From: Aquifex aeolicus
Lineage (GTDB): Bacteria; Aquificota; Aquificia; Aquificales; Aquificaceae
Assembly: GCA_015662815.1 (NCBI GenBank)
Contig: DQTK01000062.1
Location: forward strand, 1-7,348
DNA length: 7,348 bases
Reading direction: 5' to 3'
Below, piece after piece: positions 1 through 5,525 of this stretch. The position numbers and the translations under genes were made by a program. The first letter of the stretch is position 1. Each line of letters starts with the position of its first letter. Below the pieces are notes generated by a model. That model made no database searches. It saw nothing but the letters and a program-made list of their open reading frames with translations, and had not been told where the DNA came from.

Positions 1-12
1 AAAAAAATTATC

Positions 13-1449
13 TCATACTTCTTTTATTAACTCCCTAATTACTTTATTAACCACTTGAGGATTTGCTTTTCCTCTTGTTTCTCTCATTACCTGTCCTACA
101 AAGAAACCTATAAGTTTTTCTTCTCCATTTTTCAGTCTTTCTACCTCTTTAGGATGTTTTTCAAAGATTTTCTCAACCAGTTTTTTAATTGTTCCTTCGT
201 CGGTAATTTGTTTTAATCCTTTTTCCTCAACTATTTGTGAAGGAGATTTCCCGGTATCAACCATTTCTTTGATAACATCCTTACCTATTTTTGTTGAGAT
301 TACATTCTCTTTGATAAGTTTTACAAGTTCAGCCAAGTGTACGGGCTTTACTGGGCTCTCTTCAATGGAAGTACCTTTTTCCCTCAGTAGTCCCAAAAGG
401 TCATTTATAAGCCAGTTTACTATCCCTTTGGGTTCGTTAAAGTGTTTTACTGCATTTTCAAAGAAATCACCTACTTCCTTGTGATTTACTAAAATGCCCG
501 CTTCGTACTCGGAAAGACTGTATTGATTTATCAGCCTTTTGAATCTCTCATCGGGAAGTTCAGGCATGGATTTCCTTATTTCTTCAATCCATTCTTTGCT
601 TACCCTTAGGGGTAATAAATCCGGGTCGGGGAAGTATCTGTAATCTTCCGCTTCTTCCTTTGTTCTCATGGTGTAAGTTTTCCCCGTTTGAGGGTCAAAG
701 GTCCTTGTTTCTTGAACTACTTCACCCCCTTCTTCGACAACCCTTATTTGTCTTTCTATTTCGTATTCAAGAGCTTTTTGAACAAATCTGAAGGAATTTA
801 CGTTTTTTATCTCAACCCTTGTTCCGAACTTATCTGAACCTTTCAGCCTTATGGAAACGTTAATATCGCATCTGAGTTGTCCCTTTTCCATGTCAGCCTT
901 AGATACTCCCGCGTACCGCATTATATTTCTCAGTTTTTCAAGGAATATTCTTGCTTCTTCAGGAGTTCTTATATCGGGTTCGGTAACTATCTCCATAAGC
1001 GGTGTTCCCGCACGGTTCAAATCCACATAACTTTTATCTCCCTTGTGAATGGTTTTCCCGGCATCTTCTTCTATATGAAGTCTTCTAATTCTTATCTTCT
1101 TTTTCTGTCCGTCGGGTAAATCTATCTCAACCCAGCCATTAGTCGCCAGAGGTTTCTCATATTGAGAAATTTGATATCCCTTAGGAAGGTCCGGGTAGAA
1201 ATAATTCTTCCTTGCAAAAATGGATTCTTCGTGAACTTTACAGTTGAGCGCTAAAGAAGCCCTTATGGCGTATTCAACAGCTTTTTTGTTTACCACAGGT
1301 AGTGCCCCGGGCATTCCGAGACATACAGGACATACGTTTGTATTCGGTTCAGCTCCGAATTCTACCTCACAACCACAGAACATTTTAGTTTTTGTGTCCA
1401 TCTGGACGTGTATTTCTAAACCTATTACAGCTTCGTACTTTTCAGTCAT
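13..1449 (-). CDS. gatB: Asp-tRNA(Asn)/Glu-tRNA(Gln) amidotransferase subunit B
   Basis: GatB is the tRNA-binding and kinase subunit of the cytoplasmic GatCAB amidotransferase. It activates the side chain of mischarged Glu-tRNA(Gln) or Asp-tRNA(Asn) with ATP, and ammonia from GatA converts it to the amide. The 478-residue length is typical of the family. Visible signatures are VIGLEIHVQ near residue 8; a zinc-type cysteine set (Cys25, Cys27, Cys40, Cys43) ending in CPVCLGMPGALP; HIEEDAGK at 125-132; DLNRAGTPLMEIVTEPD at 143-159; RCDINVS at 193-199; and EDYRYFPDPDL at 268-278. The C-terminal helical tail domain ends with GFFVGQVMRETRGKANP near 448-464. The ATG at 1449 is chosen because it immediately precedes the conserved N-terminus. 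No Shine-Dalgarno sequence is visible before it. The gene follows hypA on the same strand after 125 bp, so it may be cotranscribed or have its own promoter. gatA and gatC are not in the window. Confidence 0.97.
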   Translation of the reverse strand: MTEKYEAVIGLEIHVQMDTKTKMFCGCEVEFGAEPNTNVCPVCLGMPGALPVVNKKAVEYAIRASLALNCKVHEESIFARKNYFYPDLPKGYQISQYEKPLATNGWVEIDLPDGQKKKIRIRRLHIEEDAGKTIHKGDKSYVDLNRAGTPLMEIVTEPDIRTPEEARIFLEKLRNIMRYAGVSKADMEKGQLRCDINVSIRLKGSDKFGTRVEIKNVNSFRFVQKALEYEIERQIRVVEEGGEVVQETRTFDPQTGKTYTMRTKEEAEDYRYFPDPDLLPLRVSKEWIEEIRKSMPELPDERFKRLINQYSLSEYEAGILVNHKEVGDFFENAVKHFNEPKGIVNWLINDLLGLLREKGTSIEESPVKPVHLAELVKLIKENVISTKIGKDVIKEMVDTGKSPSQIVEEKGLKQITDEGTIKKLVEKIFEKHPKEVERLKNGEEKLIGFFVGQVMRETRGKANPQVVNKVIRELIKEV

Positions 1450-1574
1450 ACCATTTTATTTTAAACTTCTAATACGCTGGGTGAGAAAAAGTAAAATAAG
1501 GAAAGTATGGAGCAAAAGAACTGATAGAGAAACTTGGTCAAATTTTTGATGTTGTAGTTGAATATAAAGAACAT
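1450..1574. other. hypA-gatB intergenic spacer with possible coding remnant
   Basis: This 125-bp AT-rich spacer is the longest non-coding stretch in the window. I see no convincing hairpin terminator and no good promoter. On the plus strand an open frame from 1500 to 1604 has no ATG, but reads as a plausible Lys/Glu-rich protein end (KYGAKELIEKLGQIFD, then VVVEYKEHLIYFK) and runs about 30 bp into the antisense of the hypA 3' end. On the minus strand a 37-codon frame (1574 down to 1461) starts with an ATG that directly abuts the hypA stop, but it is very Phe-rich and uses exactly the same triplets in reverse, which is what the antisense of a Lys/Glu-rich coding stretch looks like. Neither is called as a gene. 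A decayed gene remnant is the more appealing reading, but chance is possible. Confidence 0.4.
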
Positions 1575-1922
1575 TTAATCTACTTCAAGCTCCAAACTCT
1601 TTAAGAACATATCCTGACCCGCAATTACTTCTGTGTTCAGAGAGTTGCAATAGGGACATAGCATATTTAACTCTTCCTTCTCTCCCTCCTTTCCACAATC
1701 TCTGCACCTTAGTTTTAACTTTTCAATTTCCATGACAAGCTGAGCCTTTTCCGCTACGGTTCCTTCTTTAAAGGTGTTAAAAGCCATTTCGAGAAGATGA
1801 GGTTCTATTCCGGACAAAGCTCCTATGCTTACAACTACTTTTGTTACAGCTTTTGCATTATTCTCCTTTACATAATCTTCTATTAATGCCAAAAGACTTT
1901 GAACTATTGAAAATTCATGCAT
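1575..1922 (-). CDS. hypA: [NiFe]-hydrogenase nickel insertion chaperone HypA
   Basis: HypA is a small cytoplasmic metallochaperone that, with HypB, delivers nickel to the large subunit of [NiFe] hydrogenases. The protein begins MHEFSIVQSLL, the family hallmark: the N-terminal amine and His2 form the nickel site. The zinc domain is visible as two pairs, Cys73-x2-Cys76 (CRDC) and Cys89-x2-Cys92 (CPYC). The length of 115 residues is normal. The frame is open three codons further upstream to a TTG at 1931, but that start would bury the essential Met-His terminus, so the ATG at 1922 is used. It lies 2 bp after the hypE stop, with GAGG (1934-1937) inside the end of hypE as its likely ribosome binding site. 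hypA is therefore the last gene of the rplT-pheS-hypE-hypA run. hypB, hypC, hypD and hypF are not in the window. Confidence 0.96.
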   Translation of the reverse strand: MHEFSIVQSLLALIEDYVKENNAKAVTKVVVSIGALSGIEPHLLEMAFNTFKEGTVAEKAQLVMEIEKLKLRCRDCGKEGEKEELNMLCPYCNSLNTEVIAGQDMFLKSLELEVD

Positions 1923-1924
1923 AT

Positions 1925-2923
1925 TTAACAAATCCTCGGTAAAAGCTCTCCTGCAGGAGGTTCCATAATCCTTTTTACCCCGTAAGGTGTAGTAATTACA
2001 ACTTTTGGATTCCCCTTTTTGGCTACTCTACCTATAATGGAAGCGTTTTTTCCTTCTTCCGTTGAACGGAGTACTTCGAGTAATTTCTCCGCATCTTTTT
2101 CCTTTGCTGCTATTACTGCCATACCTTCATTTGCCAAATGGGTAGGTTCGAATCCAAGGAGTTCACACAGACCTTTTACCGCTTCTCTGACGGGTATTTT
2201 TTCCTCTTCTACTTCTATTTCAACACCAGAATGCTCTGCCCATTCATTTAAAACTCCTGCAAGACCTCCCCGCGTAGCATCCCTCATAGCGTGAATTTCA
2301 ACCCCGCTACTGAGAAGTTTTTCAATCATTTTCCATAAACTCTTGCAGTCACTTTCTATCGGAATATCGAATTCCATTCCTTCCCTTTCCGCGAGTATAC
2401 AAGCCCCGTGATCTCCTACCGTTCCTGACACCACGATTACATCTCCCTCTTGAAGGTTATGAGCAGATAAGCCGCTTCTTACAACTTCTCCTATTCCGGA
2501 TGTAGCAATAAATAACTTATCTACCTGTCCTCGAGGGACTACCTTTGTATCCCCGGTCGCTATTAATATACCATTCTTTTTTGCTTCCTCTGAAATAGAT
2601 TTAACGATTTTTTCTAAATCCTCAAAAGGTAAACCTTCTTCTATTAAAAAAGCAACTGATATATAACGTGGCCTTGCACCCATTACCGCAAGGTCATTTA
2701 CAGTACCGGCAACTGCAAGTTTTCCTATATCCCCACCCTTAAAAAATATCGGAGATACGGTAAAAGCATCCGTAGTAAAAGCTATTTTCCCTGATATATT
2801 TAAAATAGAGGCATCTTCTAACTTATTTAATATTTCGTTAGAAAAGTATTTAAGAAATAAGTTCTTTATAAGTTTTTGTGTTTCCTCACCGCCGCTTCCA
2901 TGCGCAAGGAGAATTTTCTTCAT
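1925..2923 (-). CDS. hypE: [NiFe]-hydrogenase maturation protein HypE (carbamoyl dehydratase)
   Basis: HypE belongs to the PurM/AIR-synthase superfamily. Its C-terminal cysteine receives a carbamoyl group from HypF, and HypE dehydrates it with ATP to a thiocyanate. The cyanide is then passed to the HypC-HypD scaffold to become a ligand of the hydrogenase active-site iron. The 332-residue length is normal. Features in order are AHGSGGEE (7-14); TTDAFTVSPIFFKGGDIG (50-67) and GTVNDLAVMGARP (73-85), forming the nucleotide-binding core; GDTKVVP (124-130); RDATRGGLAGVLNE (214-227); NEGM (265-268); and a C-terminus PAGELLPRIC with the reactive Cys332 as the last residue. All key parts look intact. 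The ATG lies 47 nt after the pheS stop, with no Shine-Dalgarno sequence before it, and the gene ends 2 bp before hypA. Operon membership with rplT-pheS is inferred from spacing and strand. Confidence 0.97.
   Translation of the reverse strand: MKKILLAHGSGGEETQKLIKNLFLKYFSNEILNKLEDASILNISGKIAFTTDAFTVSPIFFKGGDIGKLAVAGTVNDLAVMGARPRYISVAFLIEEGLPFEDLEKIVKSISEEAKKNGILIATGDTKVVPRGQVDKLFIATSGIGEVVRSGLSAHNLQEGDVIVVSGTVGDHGACILAEREGMEFDIPIESDCKSLWKMIEKLLSSGVEIHAMRDATRGGLAGVLNEWAEHSGVEIEVEEEKIPVREAVKGLCELLGFEPTHLANEGMAVIAAKEKDAEKLLEVLRSTEEGKNASIIGRVAKKGNPKVVITTPYGVKRIMEPPAGELLPRIC
1934..1937 (-). promoter_or_regulatory. Shine-Dalgarno site for hypA, inside hypE
   Basis: The minus strand reads GAGG here, 11 nt before the hypA ATG at 1922 and inside the last codons of hypE. 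The alternative TTG start at 1931 would be only 2 nt from it, too close for initiation, so the site supports the MHE start. The motif is only four bases, so the call is moderate. Confidence 0.5.
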
Positions 2924-2970
2924 CAGTTTAAAAATTTTAACTTAATGAGAAATATTTAAAATAAGCTTCA

Positions 2971-3987
2971 TCAGAAAAACTGTTTGATAAATCTCAAATC
3001 GTTCTCATAAAAGAGCTTTATATTGTCAATACCAAAAAGTAGCATAGCTAGTCTTTCTACACCCACACCGAAGGCAAAACCTTGGTAAAAATCTGTATCT
3101 ATACCACAATTCTCTAAAACCTTCGGATGAACCATACCGCAACCCATAACTTCAAGCCAACCGGTATTTTTGCAAACTCTACAACCTTTCTGGTTACATA
3201 TTACACATCCGATATCTACTTCCGCGGAAGGCTCCGTAAAAGGAAAGTACGATGTTCTGAACCTTACCGGGAGGTCGGTTTCAAAGAAATGCTTTAAGAA
3301 TTCTTCAATTACGTATTTCATATGTCTAAGGTTGACATACTCATTAACAACTAAGCCTTCCACTTGGTGAAACATAGGAGAATGGGTAGGGTCATCATCC
3401 CTTCTGTAAACTTTCCCTGGAGCTATCATCTGAATAGGAGGTTTTTTCTTAAGCATAGTCCTTATTTGAACAGGAGAAGTGTGGGTTCTCAAAAGGTATC
3501 CCTCTTTATTTACGTAAAAGGTGTCCTGCATATCTCTTGCGGGATGTTCCTTCGGGATATTTAACATATCAAAGTTGTAATCTTCCCTTTCTACCTCCGG
3601 ACCTTCCTCAACTTCAAAACCCATACTCTTAAAGATGGTTACTATTCTGTCCAAGGTTACAGTTATAGGGTGAAGTGAGCCCACTGTTCTTACCGGAGGA
3701 ACAGTTAGGTCTACCCATTCCTTTTTTAACTTTTCTTTGAGTTCCAAGTTTTTTAGCTGATTTTCTTTTTCCTTTATAAGTTTTTCGGCAAACTCTTTCA
3801 GTTCGTTGACCCTTTTTCCGTATTCTCTCCTCTCCTGAGGAGGAATCTCTTTTATCCTTTTAAGTAAATCTTTGATAATTCCCTTGTTTCCCAGATACTT
3901 TACCTTAACCTTTTGAAGTTCTTTAAGAGAGGAAACAGAGGAAAGTAGGGATTTAATATCTTCCTTTAATTTTTCAAAGTTTTCCAT
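2971..3987 (-). CDS. pheS: Phenylalanine-tRNA ligase alpha subunit
   Basis: PheS is the catalytic chain of the (alpha-beta)2 class II phenylalanyl-tRNA synthetase, which charges tRNA(Phe) in the cytoplasm. The N-terminal ~90 residues form the helical, Lys/Glu-rich coiled-coil arm that contacts tRNA. The catalytic core starts at VDLTVPP (92-98) and HPI (106-108). Motif 2 appears as YRRDDDPTHSPMFHQVEGL (194-212), and FTEPSAEVD (250-258) follows. Motif 3 is GFAFGVGVERLAMLLFGI (303-320), including the Ala that lines the Phe pocket. An insert carries Cys261, Cys264, Cys269 and Cys272 (C-x2-C-x4-C-x2-C), a probable zinc knuckle found in many PheS proteins but absent from the E. coli one. The length of 338 is normal. 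The start overlaps the rplT stop as TAATG, with AGG about 7 nt upstream, so translational coupling is likely. pheT, the usual next gene, is absent and hypE follows instead. Confidence 0.98.
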   Translation of the reverse strand: MENFEKLKEDIKSLLSSVSSLKELQKVKVKYLGNKGIIKDLLKRIKEIPPQERREYGKRVNELKEFAEKLIKEKENQLKNLELKEKLKKEWVDLTVPPVRTVGSLHPITVTLDRIVTIFKSMGFEVEEGPEVEREDYNFDMLNIPKEHPARDMQDTFYVNKEGYLLRTHTSPVQIRTMLKKKPPIQMIAPGKVYRRDDDPTHSPMFHQVEGLVVNEYVNLRHMKYVIEEFLKHFFETDLPVRFRTSYFPFTEPSAEVDIGCVICNQKGCRVCKNTGWLEVMGCGMVHPKVLENCGIDTDFYQGFAFGVGVERLAMLLFGIDNIKLFYENDLRFIKQFF

Positions 3988-4343
3988 TATTGAACCTGAA
4001 GCGCTTCTTTGACTTTATCCACAATTTGTTCAAAGGCTTGAGGGTCCCTTACAGCAATGTCAGCTAGAATTTTTCTATTTAACTCTATGCCTGCTTTCTT
4101 AAGACCGTTTATAAAGGTACTGTAATTGAGCCCGTAAGCTCTTACTGCTGCATTAATCCTTGCTATCCACAGCCTTCTGAATTCCCTTTTTCTAAGCTTT
4201 CTATCCCTATACTGGTAATACAGGGCTTTCATAACCGCTTCTTTAGCCCTTCTGTAAGACCTGCTTCTTTGTCCTCTGTATCCCTTGGCAAGTTTTAGGA
4301 TTTTCTTCTTTTTTCTTCTAGAAGATGGTCCTTTTACTCTCAT
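3987..4343 (-). CDS. rplT: 50S ribosomal protein L20
   Basis: L20 is an early 23S rRNA-binding assembly protein of the large subunit. The 118-residue protein has the standard two-part build. A long basic N-terminal helix (MRVKGPSSRRKKKK, then LAKGYRGQRSRSYRRAKEAV) threads into rRNA. A compact C-terminal domain follows from about residue 60, with RLWIARINAAVRAYGLNYS and GLKKAGIELNRKILADIA, the family signature. The start is unambiguous: ATG at 4343 follows a perfect AAGGAGG with a 5-nt spacer. In many bacteria L20 represses its own infC-rpmI-rplT mRNA through a structured leader. Here neither infC nor rpmI lies upstream, and only 63 bp separate rplT from the divergent pheA, so there is no room for that classical operator unless transcription starts within pheA. 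The stop shares one base with the pheS ATG. Confidence 0.98.
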   Translation of the reverse strand: MRVKGPSSRRKKKKILKLAKGYRGQRSRSYRRAKEAVMKALYYQYRDRKLRKREFRRLWIARINAAVRAYGLNYSTFINGLKKAGIELNRKILADIAVRDPQAFEQIVDKVKEALQVQ

Positions 4344-4348
4344 TTCCG

Positions 4349-4355
4349 CCTCCTT
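4349..4355 (-). promoter_or_regulatory. Strong Shine-Dalgarno site of rplT
   Basis: The minus strand reads AAGGAGG, a full match to the anti-Shine-Dalgarno core, 5 nt before the rplT ATG. It fixes the L20 start and predicts efficient translation, as expected for a ribosomal protein. Confidence 0.9.
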
Positions 4356-4370
4356 TTTATGAGAAAAAGT

Positions 4371-4379
4371 ATTTTACCA
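4371..4379 (-). promoter_or_regulatory. Candidate extended -10 promoter for rplT-pheS-hypE-hypA
   Basis: The minus strand reads TGGTAAAAT, which matches the extended -10 consensus TGnTATAAT except for one base. No good -35 hexamer lies 16-18 bp further upstream, which is tolerated by extended -10 promoters. Transcription would begin near 4364, giving a leader of about 20 nt that carries the rplT ribosome binding site. The position inside the short pheA/rplT divergent gap is sensible. The call rests on one motif in AT-rich DNA. Confidence 0.4.
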
Positions 4380-4406
4380 TAAAGCTGTGATAAATTTAAG
4401 TTTGAA

Positions 4407-5498
4407 ATGGAGGAGCTAAAAAAACTAAGGGAAGAAATAGACAGAATTGATGAAGAGATACTCAGGCTTCTAAATGAGAGGGCAAAATTTGCTAAAAAAA
4501 TAGGTGAAATCAAAACAAAGAGAAATTTACCCATTCATGTTCCCGAAAGGGAAAGGGAAATATTTGAAAAAATTTTGAGATTGAATAAAGAAGTTTACGG
4601 GGAGATTTTTCCGAGTGAAGCTCTAATTCATATTTATAGAGAAATAATATCCGCCTGCCTTTCCCTTGAAAAAAGTTTAAGGATAGCATATTTGGGACCA
4701 AAAGCAACCTTTACCCATCAAGCTGCATTAGAGTTTTTTGGATTTTCCGCTCAATTTATTCCTTGTAGTACAATAAAGGACGTTTTTCTTGAGGTAGAAA
4801 ACAAAAGAGTTGATTACGGTGTGGTCCCAGTTGAAAACACCATAGAAGGAGTTGTTAATTACACCTTGGATATGTTTCTATCTAGCGACGTAAAAATTGC
4901 GGGAGAAATAGTTATTCCGATAGCACTTCATCTGCTTTCCACATCGGATAAGCTTGAAGATATAAAAAGGATTTACTCCCATAAAATGGCATTAGCCCAG
5001 TGCAGAGATTGGCTCGAGAGGAATTTACCGTTTGTTCAAATCATAGAAGTGGACAGTACGGCAAAGGCTTGTGAGATTGCCTTAGAAGACGAAACAGCAG
5101 GAGCTATAGCTTCTGAAGTTGCTGCTTACACTTATCACTTAAATATCCTCGCAAAAAACATTCAAGATTCTGGGGATAATTACACCCGTTTCCTCGTTAT
5201 AGCAAAGAAAGACCTAAAACCTACAGGTAATGATAAAACCAGTTTACTCTTCGGGGTCAAGGACGAACCCGGAGCTTTATACAGAGTCCTTGAAGTTTTT
5301 TATAAACACGGAATAAACTTAACAAAAATAGAATCAAGACCTTCTAAGAAAAGGGCTTGGGATTACGTATTCTTTATAGACCTTGAGGGACATAAAGAAA
5401 ACAAAAGAATTAAAGAAGCTTTAGAAGAGCTAAAGGGGAAAACTCAATTCCTGAAAGTTTTAGGGTCTTATCCGAAAGCTTTATTTCAAGAAAGTTGA
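4407..5498 (+). CDS. pheA: Bifunctional chorismate mutase / prephenate dehydratase (P-protein)
   Basis: This cytoplasmic enzyme converts chorismate to prephenate and then to phenylpyruvate, the last committed steps to phenylalanine. Three domains are visible in 363 residues. An AroQ-type chorismate mutase covers about 1-90 (LREEIDRIDEEILRLLNERA). By alignment from memory with the E. coli protein, Arg8, Arg25, Lys36, Arg48 and Glu49 match catalytic positions, and Glu88 stands where E. coli has Gln88. Prephenate dehydratase covers about 92-267, starting at AYLGPKATFTHQAA, with VVPVENTIEGVVN (139-151) and the catalytic NYTRF (258-262). An ACT regulatory domain covers about 278-357, with the GALY (289-292) and ESRP (309-312) elements that bind phenylalanine for feedback inhibition. 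The ATG at 4407 starts just before the mutase helix. It has no upstream Shine-Dalgarno sequence, and a weak TGTGATAAA at 4386-4394 would put the RNA start only a few bases before it. It diverges from rplT and converges with leuC. Confidence 0.97.
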   Translation: MEELKKLREEIDRIDEEILRLLNERAKFAKKIGEIKTKRNLPIHVPEREREIFEKILRLNKEVYGEIFPSEALIHIYREIISACLSLEKSLRIAYLGPKATFTHQAALEFFGFSAQFIPCSTIKDVFLEVENKRVDYGVVPVENTIEGVVNYTLDMFLSSDVKIAGEIVIPIALHLLSTSDKLEDIKRIYSHKMALAQCRDWLERNLPFVQIIEVDSTAKACEIALEDETAGAIASEVAAYTYHLNILAKNIQDSGDNYTRFLVIAKKDLKPTGNDKTSLLFGVKDEPGALYRVLEVFYKHGINLTKIESRPSKKRAWDYVFFIDLEGHKENKRIKEALEELKGKTQFLKVLGSYPKALFQES

Positions 5499-5525
5499 AG
5501 AAGGCTTATAAGGAAAAGAAGGAAA

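Noticed and set aside
1463..1500. Possible gatB promoter (TTTACT ... TATTAG on the minus strand)
   Set aside because: Each hexamer matches only 4 of 6 consensus bases and the spacing is 15 bp; in AT-rich DNA this is no better than chance.
1244..1549. Plus-strand open frame of 101 codons antisense to the gatB 5' end
   Set aside because: It mirrors strongly conserved gatB sequence, has a composition unlike the real genes here, and shows no recognisable domain.
1929..1931. TTG at 1931 as the hypA start
   Set aside because: It would add three residues before the nickel-binding Met-His terminus and lies only 2 nt from the GAGG motif.
2924..2970. AT-rich imperfect hairpin in the pheS-hypE gap as a terminator or regulatory element
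   Set aside because: The stem is almost entirely A-T with a mismatch and would not be stable in a thermophile; no U-tract after a GC stem is present.
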